Source: Candidatus Izemoplasma sp.
GTDB taxonomy: Bacteria; Bacillota_I; Bacilli_A; Izemoplasmatales; Izemoplasmataceae
Assembly: GCA_007116105.1 (NCBI GenBank)
Contig: SKJA01000176.1
Span: 1-27,017, forward strand
DNA: 27,017 nt
Direction of reading: 5' to 3'
In this document: positions 15,157-23,185 of the stretch, one piece after another
Numbering within the stretch: position 1 is the first letter of the stretch
How the letters are laid out: every line of letters begins with the position of its first letter
Made by a program: the position numbers and the translations under genes
Notes under the pieces: model-generated
Database searches by the model: none
What the model was told of the DNA's origin: nothing
What the model saw: the letters and a program-made list of their open reading frames with translations, nothing else

Positions 15157-16186
15157 TGTTGTCACAAAGGTTCCTGGAAAATTGTATCTTGTGGGGGAAT
15201 ACGGTGTTGTGCACGGAACGCACAGTCTTCTTTTAGCTACGAAGGTGACACTCTCAGTGAGGGTTCAAGCCGCACATCGTAGTTCGATTCACAGCACACA
15301 ATGGACTCAACCAATTCTCTTTGATTTTGCAACCTTAACCCCTTCAAACCCTTGGATGCAAGCGCTCTGTACGGTCCGTGATTATCTATTCGAGCAGAAC
15401 ATTGCCTTGAATCCTTGTGCGATCCAAATTGAAACAGACCTTGATGCTGCGTCACATCGATCGCTGGGACTGGGTTCTTCTGGGGCGCTCGTGGTCGCAT
15501 TGTGTGAGGCTTTAACAACCTTTGCACAGGTGCCTCTTAACCCGCTAGACCTGTATAAACTTTCAGTCTTGAGTCAACGTCAAACTGCCGCGTCAACTTC
15601 TTTTGGCGACCTCGCTTGCAGCAGTTTTAAAACAACACTTCTTTACCGTGCACCAGAGCGTTCATGGCTGTTAAAAGCGCAAGGCACGCTCACAACGCTC
15701 ATGGCTCAAACATGGCCCAAACTCGTGATCGAACCAATCAGACACGAACCCTTGCCATTACTGGTCATCAACACAGGTGAAAAGACGTCTTCACAGGCGC
15801 TGGTGCAGGCTGTTCGCACCTTCTTTGAAGACTCTAAACACATCCCTTGGTTAAACGCCGTGGATGAACTTGTTTTAAAGACGAAAACCACACTTGAACA
15901 AGGCGATTTAAACGTGTTATACACCCAACTCAACGCACAGCGTGTGCTTCATGAAACGCTTGCGCATCAAACACAAGCGCCGTTGTTTATCGAAGCTTAT
16001 GCGACCCTTGATCGACTCTTTAAGGACAAGGCGCACGCCTCTAAATTCTCAGGCGCTGGGGGTGGCGATAATTACCTCATTGCGATTGACCCCCAACCTT
16101 TAGCGCCTTTACATGCGCTGTTAGAGTCAACCCCCTATGTTCTTATTCAAGACGCAATTCAAGGAGTCCTCCATGACAAATCGTAA
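15146..16186 (+). CDS. pmk: Phosphomevalonate kinase (GHMP type)
   Basis: 346 residues; phosphorylates 5-phosphomevalonate to the diphosphate. It starts with GTG at 15146, ten bases after AAGGAG, inside the mvaD 3' end. GHMP motifs are KVPGKLYLVGEYGVVHG (8-24), SLGLGSSGA (106-114) and SGAGGGD (302-308). The KLYLVGEY form and the FGDLACSSF segment (153-161) mark the Gram-positive/eukaryotic ERG8-like phosphomevalonate kinase rather than mevalonate kinase. The stop overlaps the fni start by fourteen bases. It completes the three ATP-dependent steps encoded in order in this operon. Confidence 0.95.
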   Translation: MNVNVVTKVPGKLYLVGEYGVVHGTHSLLLATKVTLSVRVQAAHRSSIHSTQWTQPILFDFATLTPSNPWMQALCTVRDYLFEQNIALNPCAIQIETDLDAASHRSLGLGSSGALVVALCEALTTFAQVPLNPLDLYKLSVLSQRQTAASTSFGDLACSSFKTTLLYRAPERSWLLKAQGTLTTLMAQTWPKLVIEPIRHEPLPLLVINTGEKTSSQALVQAVRTFFEDSKHIPWLNAVDELVLKTKTTLEQGDLNVLYTQLNAQRVLHETLAHQTQAPLFIEAYATLDRLFKDKAHASKFSGAGGGDNYLIAIDPQPLAPLHALLESTPYVLIQDAIQGVLHDKS

Positions 16187-17180
16187 AGACGATCACATCA
16201 CCCAAGCGTTACATCAAAACAGCCTCAGCAACGACTTTGACCGTGTGCGTTTTGTCCCTGAAGCGCTCGCGCGTTTGAACACCAAGACGATCGATACGTC
16301 CCGCATCTTGTTTGGGCGAACGTTTGATTCCCCCGTCTACATCAACGCCATGTCTGGAGGCAGCGAACGGTCTTTGGTGATGAACACAAAACTGGCGAAA
16401 CTGGCCGCGGCGCTAAACATCCCAATGGCCAGTGGTTCAGTGTCTGCGGCCATCAAAGATCCTCGTTGGGAAGAGAGTTTCACCGTCATTCGTGAACATC
16501 ACCCAAACGGCTTCGTGATGGCCAATGTCGGCCTATCGCAAACACTCGAAGGCGCTAAAAAGGCCATCAAACTGTTAAAAGCGGATGCGTTACAAGTCCA
16601 TTTGAATGCCGCTCAAGAAATTGTGATGCCTGAAGGCGATCGTGATTTTAGCGATTGGCCACAACGACTTCAAACCATGGTTGAACAACTCGATGTGCCG
16701 GTCATTGTGAAAGAAGTTGGGTTCGGCCTCTCTCGTGAGTCATTGGCGTTTTTAAGCGCCTTAGGCGTTCAATACGTGGACGTCTCAGGCCGCGGCGGCA
16801 CGAACTTCATCACCATTGAAAACGCACGTCGACGGTATCCTTTAGACCATTTTGATGACTACGGTTTTTCAACGGTTGAATCGCTGTTAGAAGGCAAAGA
16901 TTCTGATCTTACCCTGTTGGCCAGTGGTGGCGTTCGAGGCGCATTTGATGTGGTGAAAGCCATCGCCTTAGGCGCTAAAATGGTTGGGATGAGCGGCTTC
17001 TTCTTAAAAATGGTGCATGAATTATCGCTCGAAGAATGCATCGAAAAAACACAACAGCTTTTACAAGACATTCGGATGATTATGGCCATATTGAATGTGT
17101 CCAACCTTGATGAACTCGCCGCAAAGCCACTGCTTCTAGACGCTTCTTTGCAACACTTCTTATCACAACGCTCACGTTAA
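16173..17180 (+). CDS. fni: Type 2 isopentenyl-diphosphate delta-isomerase (FMN- and NADPH-dependent)
   Basis: 335 residues from the ATG at 16173, chosen because AAGGAG sits six bases upstream; the in-frame ATG at 16137 lies within pmk without a ribosome site. It interconverts IPP and DMAPP. Typical type-2 features are the N-terminal RKDDHI (4-9), NAMSGGS (58-64), the substrate loop HLNAAQE with catalytic Q148 and Mg-binding E149, SGRGGTN (205-211), and the FMN-phosphate loop SGGVRG (251-256). It adopts a TIM barrel related to FMN oxidoreductases. It is the last gene of the operon and is followed by a strong terminator. Confidence 0.96.
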   Translation: MTNRKDDHITQALHQNSLSNDFDRVRFVPEALARLNTKTIDTSRILFGRTFDSPVYINAMSGGSERSLVMNTKLAKLAAALNIPMASGSVSAAIKDPRWEESFTVIREHHPNGFVMANVGLSQTLEGAKKAIKLLKADALQVHLNAAQEIVMPEGDRDFSDWPQRLQTMVEQLDVPVIVKEVGFGLSRESLAFLSALGVQYVDVSGRGGTNFITIENARRRYPLDHFDDYGFSTVESLLEGKDSDLTLLASGGVRGAFDVVKAIALGAKMVGMSGFFLKMVHELSLEECIEKTQQLLQDIRMIMAILNVSNLDELAAKPLLLDASLQHFLSQRSR

Positions 17181-17193
17181 ACGTCACTTCATC

Positions 17194-17225
17194 ACCCTCA
17201 AACCTCTGTGGTTTGAGGGTTTTTT
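17194..17225 (+). terminator. Terminator of the mvk-mvaD-pmk-fni operon
   Basis: The perfect 11-bp stem ACCCTCAAACC/GGTTTGAGGGT with loop TCTGT is followed by five more T. Confidence 0.9.
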
Positions 17226-17228
17226 AAT

Positions 17229-17256
17229 TGAAAAACCACATCAAGGGATGTGGTTT
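17229..17256 (-). terminator. Terminator of the mvaA-mvaS operon
   Basis: On the minus strand the stem AAACCACATC/GATGTGGTTT with loop CCTT is followed by TTCAATT; the T-tail proper is the five T at 17231-17235. It lies eight bases past the mvaS stop, back to back with the opposing operon's terminator. Confidence 0.85.
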
Positions 17257-17263
17257 CAGAGAG

Positions 17264-18388
17264 TTAGATGCGTTTTTTGTAATACCGATGACCCTCCACA
17301 ATACGTTCGAGGACAAAACGGTTACGGTCGGTCAAGTAGGTGTGATCGGGCTCGTAGTGGCTGGCGTGCTCTTTTTCTGAGAAGATTTTCATGAACTGTT
17401 GATACACTTCAAAGGAGACGGCGTCACGTTGTGTTAAGTGATCAAGCCACATCTGTGGTTGAATGATGCGATCATACGTCGGTGTTAACGTGATGGAAAA
17501 GTATTCGCCAATCGCGCCGGAACCATAAGAGAACATGCCAATGGTTTGGTTGGCCAGAGGTTCAGGTGCATGGGTCAAGACAGAAAGTAAGCTTAAATAC
17601 AAGGAACCATTGTAGATGTTGCCAATGCTGCGACCAAAGGCTTTCGTTAAATCGACTTTGTCTTGTGACATTGGCATTGGTAAGACCGCGTTGGCTTTGT
17701 TGGCCATGTTCGCAAAAGGCATGTGGAAACAAGTGTATAAATAGGGCGTTTGGGGCGCTACTTTTTTTAAGAGGTCTTGATAACAACGGATGGAGAGTTT
17801 GCCATCCACGATGGGAATCTCACTGTAACTAGGGCGGTAAAAATCAGGAAGATCATCCACCACGACGTGACCTGGGTTCACGACCGCTAGGCGGGGGTTT
17901 GCTGAGACCAACAGGGCAATGGCGCCTGCACCTTGGGTCACTTCACCAGCACTTTCAAAGCCGTACCAGGCGACATCACTGGAGACCACCAAAGCTTTTT
18001 TATCTGGGTGGCTACGCACATAATCGCCTGCTAACTGCAATGCCCCACTGCATGCGTAACAGGCTTGTTTGACTTCTAACACTCTAGTATGGGGTTGGAT
18101 GTTGAGCATTTTATGCAGATAATTGCCCGCCGATTTCGAGAAATCGACACCCGATTCAGACGCGAACAAAATTAAGTCAATGAGCGCTTCTTCGCCTTGC
18201 ACAATGTCGTAAGCGGCTTCAATCGCCATCGTGACAATGTCTTCATGCGGTGGTATAAGTGCCATGTGTTCTTGACCAATACCGATTTTATATTTTCCTT
18301 CTTCAACGCCCCGGTGTTTCGCGAGGTCGCTCATGTCTAAGTAGTAACCAGGGACATAGTACCCTATTTTATCGATGCCAACATTCAT
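17264..18388 (-). CDS. mvaS: Hydroxymethylglutaryl-CoA synthase
   Basis: 374 residues; condenses acetyl-CoA with acetoacetyl-CoA to HMG-CoA. The catalytic triad is recognisable: E78 (FASESG), nucleophile C110 within KQACYACSGAL, and H222 (CFHMPFANM), matching the Glu-Cys-His triad of the bacterial enzymes. The usual QACYAGTxA is CYACSGA here, placing an extra Cys (C112) two residues from the nucleophile. The NIYNGSLY motif (257-264) and GSGAxxEYFS near 292-302 are also typical. It directly abuts mvaA with no intergenic base; AAGGAAGG before the ATG lies inside the mvaA 3' end. Confidence 0.96.
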   Translation of the reverse strand: MNVGIDKIGYYVPGYYLDMSDLAKHRGVEEGKYKIGIGQEHMALIPPHEDIVTMAIEAAYDIVQGEEALIDLILFASESGVDFSKSAGNYLHKMLNIQPHTRVLEVKQACYACSGALQLAGDYVRSHPDKKALVVSSDVAWYGFESAGEVTQGAGAIALLVSANPRLAVVNPGHVVVDDLPDFYRPSYSEIPIVDGKLSIRCYQDLLKKVAPQTPYLYTCFHMPFANMANKANAVLPMPMSQDKVDLTKAFGRSIGNIYNGSLYLSLLSVLTHAPEPLANQTIGMFSYGSGAIGEYFSITLTPTYDRIIQPQMWLDHLTQRDAVSFEVYQQFMKIFSEKEHASHYEPDHTYLTDRNRFVLERIVEGHRYYKKRI

Positions 18389-19438
18389 TTATTTTGCCTT
18401 CCTTTCAATGGCTTTGTGACTTTGGGTCAGTTCGTTTTGATTGGTTAGGGCAGCCATTAAGGACAGTTCCCCACACAACACTAAGGCCCCCGCAAGATGC
18501 GCAAGTTTTTGTGCGCCATCCTCACCATCACAACCCAATCGTTTAACGTTTTCGGCGGCGTCAAGCGCGTCTTTTCCATGACCAACAGACCCCACGATGA
18601 TGTTAGGTAGGGTCACAGAAAACACGAGTTGATCGTCTTTAATCTCAGCTTGCGTGATGCCTTGAGAGCCCTCAACAATGTTCGCAGCGTCTTGGCCGGT
18701 GGCCAAATAGAACGCCAACAACATGTTCGCATAATGGGCATTCGCACTCAAAAGCCCTCCTGATGCGATGGACCCAATCAAATTTTTCTTAAGATTAAGC
18801 TCAACCAATGCTTCAGGGGTGGTTCTTAAAACCTCTTTTAAGAGTGTTCGGGTCAGTGTGATTTGTGCGATGACTGATTTTCCACGACCTAAGATGCTGT
18901 TGACAGCACTGACTTTTTTATCCACGCAATAGTTTCCTGAAACTGAAACATACCTCAACTGCGGAAACTCTTCCATCAGCGCCGCGCCGATGAGGTCTGA
19001 GGCAAAGGTCGTCATGTTATGACCGGAAGCGTTGCCGGTGGTGAAGACCATGCGCAAATATATAAGTGAGCCGACGATTTTCGGTTCGATGCGAACCAAG
19101 GTCGCATAACGTGAATGCTTGGAGACGACGGTTTCTTGATACCAATCCACACGGGATGAAATGGTTTGAACAAAGCGATGTGCTTCAACCGCACTGGGGG
19201 CTTCAAGCAACAAGGAGCGGGTCATGACATCGCTTAAGATCGTGGTTTCCAACGTTTTCGCTAAACGTGTCACTTTCGCACCACGTCCAACCGAATGAAA
19301 CAGTGTTGTTTCATACGTTGCTAAGGGCGCGTCTAAAGAGACCATTGTCTCTGTTTTGTCGAGATAGTGCATGTGTTTAAATGTGATGGGACCCACCCAG
19401 TGACTGGGAATACGGGTAAACGTTTGGGGTGTTTTCAT
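18389..19438 (-). CDS. mvaA: Hydroxymethylglutaryl-CoA reductase, class I-like
   Basis: 349 residues; reduces HMG-CoA to mevalonate with two NAD(P)H. The four catalytic residues are kept: E43 (PLATYETT), K218 (LKKNLIGS), D250 (ATGQDAA) and H341 near the C-terminus. Several stretches read like class I (eukaryotic/archaeal) enzymes rather than the class II enzymes of most Firmicutes: VSGNYCVDKK (166-175), GRGKSVIAQ (184-192) and GELSLMAAL (323-331). The family signature usually written DAMGMNM is NASGHNM (136-142), and the GTVGGGT loop is GSVGHGK (283-289), so the cofactor or substrate pocket is unusual. It starts after GAGGTTAGG and is followed immediately by mvaS. A -10-like TACAAT lies at 19484-19489. 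Confidence 0.93.
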   Translation of the reverse strand: MKTPQTFTRIPSHWVGPITFKHMHYLDKTETMVSLDAPLATYETTLFHSVGRGAKVTRLAKTLETTILSDVMTRSLLLEAPSAVEAHRFVQTISSRVDWYQETVVSKHSRYATLVRIEPKIVGSLIYLRMVFTTGNASGHNMTTFASDLIGAALMEEFPQLRYVSVSGNYCVDKKVSAVNSILGRGKSVIAQITLTRTLLKEVLRTTPEALVELNLKKNLIGSIASGGLLSANAHYANMLLAFYLATGQDAANIVEGSQGITQAEIKDDQLVFSVTLPNIIVGSVGHGKDALDAAENVKRLGCDGEDGAQKLAHLAGALVLCGELSLMAALTNQNELTQSHKAIERKAK

Positions 19439-19554
19439 GGCCTAACCTCTTTCATTCACACACCGATTCAAAGTGCTTCTTAAATTGTACACCATCACGA
19501 CCTAAAAAACACGTAAGATAAGCTTAATTTTGGCCTAAATAGGTGAATATCCAT

Positions 19555-20097
19555 TCATAATAAGATGTTGTCTTTCAACCATTCTGCTTGCGCATCACCT
19601 TGTAAATACCGGACGATTTCAAGCGCAAATTCATACACCGCGCCAGCTGAGCGGGCGGTGATGAAGCGGCCATCGACGACCACTTTCTGATCCTTCAAGT
19701 AGGTGCCTTCAATGTCTGCTTCGCTGCCTGGGAAAGCGGTGTAGCGTTCGTTCTTTAACAGTCCCATGGCACCCAAAAAGCGAGGACCCGCACAAATGGC
19801 CGCAAGTGGTTTTTCTTTACGGTTAAACGACTCAATCAAGGCTTTAACTGTGTCGTTGGTTTGAAAGGTCAAGGCGACATATTTCCCTCCGGGAATAATC
19901 AACATCTCATACGCATCGACCTGAACCTCTGAAGGTAAAAGATCGCACATCACGCGCAACCCAAAAGCCGTGGTGATGGTGCGATTGTGATGGTCACAGA
20001 CGGTACTAACTTGTAGACCAGATCGCACCAGCAACGCCCGTGTTGCGAGTGCTTCAAGATCCTCAACATGGTCGTGTAAATACAATAGAACGTTCAT
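19555..20097 (-). CDS. DJ-1/PfpI (class I glutamine amidotransferase-like) family protein
   Basis: 180 residues. The nucleophile elbow AAICAGPRFLG holds C102, and E15 in EDLEALATR is the Glu that hydrogen-bonds that Cys in DJ-1 proteins. FPGSEADIEG (122-131) and the ARSAGAVYEFALEIV tail (148-162) also fit. Members act as deglycase/glyoxalase, chaperone or redox sensor; the assignment among these is open. It has a strong ribosome site AGGAGG. Its ATGA overlaps the stop of the four-helix membrane gene, and it is the third gene of the EamA-4TM-DJ-1 operon. The downstream 116 bases hold no recognisable terminator apart from a small TGAAT/ATTCA inverted repeat. Confidence 0.92.
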   Translation of the reverse strand: MNVLLYLHDHVEDLEALATRALLVRSGLQVSTVCDHHNRTITTAFGLRVMCDLLPSEVQVDAYEMLIIPGGKYVALTFQTNDTVKALIESFNRKEKPLAAICAGPRFLGAMGLLKNERYTAFPGSEADIEGTYLKDQKVVVDGRFITARSAGAVYEFALEIVRYLQGDAQAEWLKDNILL

Positions 20098-20603
20098 TTT
20101 TTTCCTCCTAAAACTCGTTTAAATGCCCATCCATAAAACCCTACGATAAAGACCACCGCTAGGCTTAATGTGGTCCATTTAAGCAGAGTTGCAACCCCGG
20201 CAACATGGGCTAACACCGTGGTCTGAGGGTAACGATAAAAGACCCATGATACCAGTGTGTTTTCTAGTAAATCAAAGCCAACAGCCAACCAAGGGAGCAG
20301 GCGTATGCTTAGACGTGGCGTGCGTGTTTTCAATTGTGTCCAGAAGAACAGCCCATAAACCAAAGGCCAGAGGATATCAAATCTCAGACGTGAAGCGATG
20401 TACGCCGAGCGACCCGCTTCACCGTACGCACCTGCTAAAGTGTACAGTGTGTCTGCACTGTAAAAAAACGAGGTGTCGGGGGATGTACTCATGCCTGTTG
20501 CAGCAAACAGACGCGCTTGTTCATACGGCAACACAACGACGATAAACAACGCAAAACCTAACAGTGCTAGTAGCGTTTGATGGCGTTTAATTATATCGAT
20601 CAT
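20094..20603 (-). CDS. Uncharacterised four-helix integral membrane protein
   Basis: 169 residues of unknown function. Hydrophobic segments lie at about 10-30, 75-90, 100-122 and 130-160, with a basic C-terminus (FKRVLGGKK) probably cytoplasmic. The extracytoplasmic stretch between helices 1 and 2 (about 32-72) is rich in Ser, Tyr and Thr and contains SADTLYTLAGAYGEAGR. An FDLLENT motif (109-115) places Asp and Glu within or beside helix 3. I recall similarly sized hypothetical proteins in other bacteria but can name no family. It overlaps both neighbours by four bases (ATGA), so co-expression with an EamA transporter and a DJ-1 protein is tightly enforced, suggesting a joint role. Confidence 0.8.
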   Translation of the reverse strand: MIDIIKRHQTLLALLGFALFIVVVLPYEQARLFAATGMSTSPDTSFFYSADTLYTLAGAYGEAGRSAYIASRLRFDILWPLVYGLFFWTQLKTRTPRLSIRLLPWLAVGFDLLENTLVSWVFYRYPQTTVLAHVAGVATLLKWTTLSLAVVFIVGFYGWAFKRVLGGKK

Positions 20604-21538
20604 GACGCGTCACCTTCTAAAGGAACACGCAATCCATTCAACCGTGCTTTCCGTTGATGGTAGACCGTCCCATAAACCCCCACGAGAATGATGACACTGC
20701 CGATGGCGTGATACGCAAACAAAGGTTCGTTTAGGATGAAGGCACCGGCTAAAATCGAGACCACCGTTGCTAAATTTGCGTAAATACTGGCCACAGGTGC
20801 CGTTAAGGCACGCAAAGCATAGTTTACTAAGAAAAACCCTCCCACCGAGGCCACCACCCCTAAATAGAGAATGGGCACAATGTTTTGAGGGACCATCAAG
20901 TTTAAAACATAATCCTCAATCCGCCCCTCTAAAACCAGTTGAGTTAAAAAGAGGGTGTTGAACACCACGGCGCCTGTAAACATCATGAAGTAGGTCAACT
21001 CTGAAGCTTTCACCCGTACCGAAGCTGCGCGTGAAGCAAGGTTGAAAGCGGCCGCAGAGAGGACCGCTAAAAACAACAACACAAACCCTAACAAAGCGCC
21101 TTCAAGCCCACTTTGCAAACGTTGAACTTGAATGTACATTATCCCGCTGACACTCATGATGATGAACACCCACTGGATGGGCTTCACTGGTTCTTTTAGA
21201 ACCACACCACTTAACAGTGCACCAAACACTGGAATCAAGGCAATCATCATCCCTGCTTCTGCGGAGGTGACTAAATTGAGCCCGAATATTTCAAATAGGA
21301 AGTATAAGATGGGTTGAAAAAAGACAACCCAAAAAATTGGCTTAATCAACGATCGATCAAACCGAATCGTAACCAATTTTAAACGTCGCAGCGTTTCAAA
21401 AAAGAGAAACGCAATTAGAAAACGATACGCGATTAGTCCCATCGGTACGACATGCTCGAGTGCTACTTTCGAAAACATAAAGGTAAACCCGAAGATGGTT
21501 GCAAACAGAACGCCAGCAAGATGACTTTTTAGATGCAT
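20600..21538 (-). CDS. EamA/DMT family transporter
   Basis: 312 residues from the ATG at 21538, which has GGAGG eight bases upstream; the longer version would start at a TTG that overlaps this ribosome site. Roughly ten hydrophobic helices are arranged as two tandem EamA repeats (about 1-140 and 150-290); the first has the GFTFMFSKVALE start and a PVFGALLSGVVLKEP end, and the second ends VVSILAGAFILNEPLF. These are drug/metabolite exporters of the plasma membrane; the substrate (amino acid, nucleotide or other metabolite) is not readable. It is the first gene of the trio. Confidence 0.92.
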   Translation of the reverse strand: MHLKSHLAGVLFATIFGFTFMFSKVALEHVVPMGLIAYRFLIAFLFFETLRRLKLVTIRFDRSLIKPIFWVVFFQPILYFLFEIFGLNLVTSAEAGMMIALIPVFGALLSGVVLKEPVKPIQWVFIIMSVSGIMYIQVQRLQSGLEGALLGFVLLFLAVLSAAAFNLASRAASVRVKASELTYFMMFTGAVVFNTLFLTQLVLEGRIEDYVLNLMVPQNIVPILYLGVVASVGGFFLVNYALRALTAPVASIYANLATVVSILAGAFILNEPLFAYHAIGSVIILVGVYGTVYHQRKARLNGLRVPLEGDAS

Positions 21539-21560
21539 AATTTGAGCCTCCAACGGCTTT

Positions 21561-21566
21561 ATTATA
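21561..21566 (-). promoter_or_regulatory. -10 box (TATAAT) for the EamA-4TM-DJ-1 operon
   Basis: A perfect TATAAT on the minus strand, 22 bases from the EamA start, without the TGn extension. I see no clear -35. Confidence 0.5.
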
Positions 21567-21623
21567 ACTCATGTTAAGCGGTAATGCGTGAGGTAAACAA
21601 AAAAATAGTCTGCATAAAAGAGC

Positions 21624-21696
21624 AAAAAAATCCCCATCCAAGCACGGGTGTCAAGGGTTTGAATCAAGGAACGTTTGACGTCGTACTTTGGATGGG
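21624..21696 (-). terminator. Long structured hairpin with T tail downstream of the amidase gene
   Basis: Read on the minus strand, CCCATCCAA (21688-21696) pairs with TTGGATGGG (21633-21641). After one bulged A, GTACG (21682-21686) pairs with CGTGC (21642-21646). After a 2/3-base internal loop, GTCAA (21675-21679) pairs with TTGAC (21650-21654). That gives 19 pairs, one a G-T wobble, capped by a 20-base loop. GA and seven T follow, so it can terminate amidase transcription. The stem is much longer and more interrupted than the other terminators here, which hints at an additional regulatory or small-RNA role. The rest of 21567-21704 shows no convincing gene. Confidence 0.65.
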
Positions 21697-21704
21697 CGTA
21701 AAGA

Positions 21705-23114
21705 TTACTTTAAAGGTGGGTAGGCTTTGGGTGGGGTAAAGCGAAGGGTGGCTTGTTCGTACGCATAAGCCAGCGCAATGATGGTAGGTTCTTCCCAGGC
21801 TTTGGCCATGAAAACAAAAGATTTGGGTGTGTCATCCAGAAGTTTTTTCGCTGGAACAACAACCGATGGTTGTCCGAGCACTGGACCATAGGGCAACCAA
21901 TGAAGCGAGACCAAAGCATCAAAACCTTGGGCCTCATAGAGTTGTTCATAGCTTTCACAAGAAGCCAAAACGGCTTGACGAGCCTGTTGGTATTCCTCAC
22001 TGTTTAAATCACCATTGGTGGCCTGAGCCGCGATGAGGATGTCTTGGCCATGGCGTAAGCACCGTTTTGGATCAGCATCATTAAAAGCAATGATGTCTTC
22101 CAATGAGGTCATCTTCGTATGACCTTCAACGCTCGTCAAATAATGGTTTAAACTGTGCTTAAACTCAAACAACATACTATCCGTGTTTGGGCAATCCACA
22201 TACGTAAACGTAACCTCTTCAACCTCAACACCCAACGGTTTAAAGAGCGTCTTGAGTTCACGCATCAACTTTAAGTCTTCTTCTGTGTAGGCATGGTCTT
22301 TGAGGGTGAGGAGTCCTAAACGCAGATTTTTGATAGGATGTTTGTAACTTAAGGCATAATCTAACGCGGTGTTTGGGATTTTTAAGGTCGCATGATCGTA
22401 TGCATCGCGACCTTTCAGGTATTCAAGCACCAAGGCTGCATCACGCACCGTGCGCGCAATCGGACCTGCGGTGTCTTGCACCGGTGAGATGGGGATGATC
22501 CCGTGGCGGGAAACAAGACCTACCGTAGGTTTAATGCCAACCACACCATTGTGATAACTCGGGGCGATGATGGAGCCATTCGTCTCAGTGCCAATCGCCA
22601 CCGGAGCATAGCCCATCGCCACCGCCACCGCGGAGCCTGTTGAGGAACCTAAAGGGTCGATGGATGGATGGTAAGGACTTTTGACTTGTCCTTTTAACGA
22701 AGAGTAACCTGAAGGCATCTTCTCGCGGCTCATAAAGTAGGCAAACTCAGAGAGATTAGCTTTTCCTAACACAATGGCGCCGGCATTGGTTAGATTCTGA
22801 ACGAGTGTCGCCTGATAGGGTGCCATGAGGTCTTGTAAAGCCAAGCTCCCCGCAGTCGTCGGCATGTCTAGGGTGTTGATGTTGTCTTTTAAAATAATGG
22901 GGATGCCGTGTAGTGGCCCTTTGACACCTTGAGCTTCTCGCATTTTATCTAAGCTGCGCGCCTGAGTGAGTGCATTTTTGGCCACAACAGCCATGGCGTT
23001 GATGTCTTGATCGTGTGCTTCAATACGACTGATCAAGTGTTTGACGAGCGTCACACTGTTCAATTCGTTTTTTCGAAACTTATCTTGAATCGTGATGATT
23101 GAATCGTAAATCAT
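21705..23114 (-). CDS. Amidase-signature family amidase
   Basis: 469 residues from the ATG at 23114; the longer version would start at a GTG that is part of the ribosome site GAGGTG. The Ser-cisSer-Lys triad is complete: K76 (IILKDN), S157 (GSSTGSAVAVA) and nucleophile S181 (GTETNGSI). The HGIPIILKDN, NLSEFA and GxxGIKPTxGLVSRxGxIP stretches are typical. GatA of the tRNA amidotransferase is a relative, but the Cys/GatB-interaction context is absent, no gatB or gatC is adjacent, and the GSSTGS loop differs from GatA, so a free amidase acting on small amides or peptides is more likely. No signal peptide. Monocistronic, followed by the long hairpin. Confidence 0.9.
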   Translation of the reverse strand: MIYDSIITIQDKFRKNELNSVTLVKHLISRIEAHDQDINAMAVVAKNALTQARSLDKMREAQGVKGPLHGIPIILKDNINTLDMPTTAGSLALQDLMAPYQATLVQNLTNAGAIVLGKANLSEFAYFMSREKMPSGYSSLKGQVKSPYHPSIDPLGSSTGSAVAVAMGYAPVAIGTETNGSIIAPSYHNGVVGIKPTVGLVSRHGIIPISPVQDTAGPIARTVRDAALVLEYLKGRDAYDHATLKIPNTALDYALSYKHPIKNLRLGLLTLKDHAYTEEDLKLMRELKTLFKPLGVEVEEVTFTYVDCPNTDSMLFEFKHSLNHYLTSVEGHTKMTSLEDIIAFNDADPKRCLRHGQDILIAAQATNGDLNSEEYQQARQAVLASCESYEQLYEAQGFDALVSLHWLPYGPVLGQPSVVVPAKKLLDDTPKSFVFMAKAWEEPTIIALAYAYEQATLRFTPPKAYPPLK

Positions 23115-23134
23115 AAAAATCACCTCTATGACGA

Positions 23135-23143
23135 ATTATAGCA
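23135..23143 (-). promoter_or_regulatory. Extended -10 promoter (TGCTATAAT) for the amidase
   Basis: A perfect TGC-TATAAT on the minus strand, 20 bases before the ATG; no -35 is discernible at the right spacing. Confidence 0.7.
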
Positions 23144-23185
23144 CAAAGTACGGCTAAAGCGCTTAAAATCGGACCTATCATTCAA

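Noticed and set aside
15237..15527. 96-codon minus-strand ORF within pmk, and many similar ORFs opposite mvaA, mvaS, galE and amidase
   Set aside because: These are shadows of clear enzyme genes, with no ribosome sites and no recognisable protein character.
21575..21710. Open frame of about 46 codons on the minus strand with a hydrophobic C-terminal segment
   Set aside because: No start codon with a ribosome site except a 22-codon ATG version, and it lies within the hairpin and T-run region; the structured RNA explains the sequence better.
21705..23114. Amidase as GatA of the Glu/Asp-tRNA amidotransferase
   Set aside because: No gatB or gatC neighbours, a divergent cis-Ser loop, and a lone promoter and terminator; a stand-alone amidase fits better, though GatA cannot be excluded from the family fold alone.
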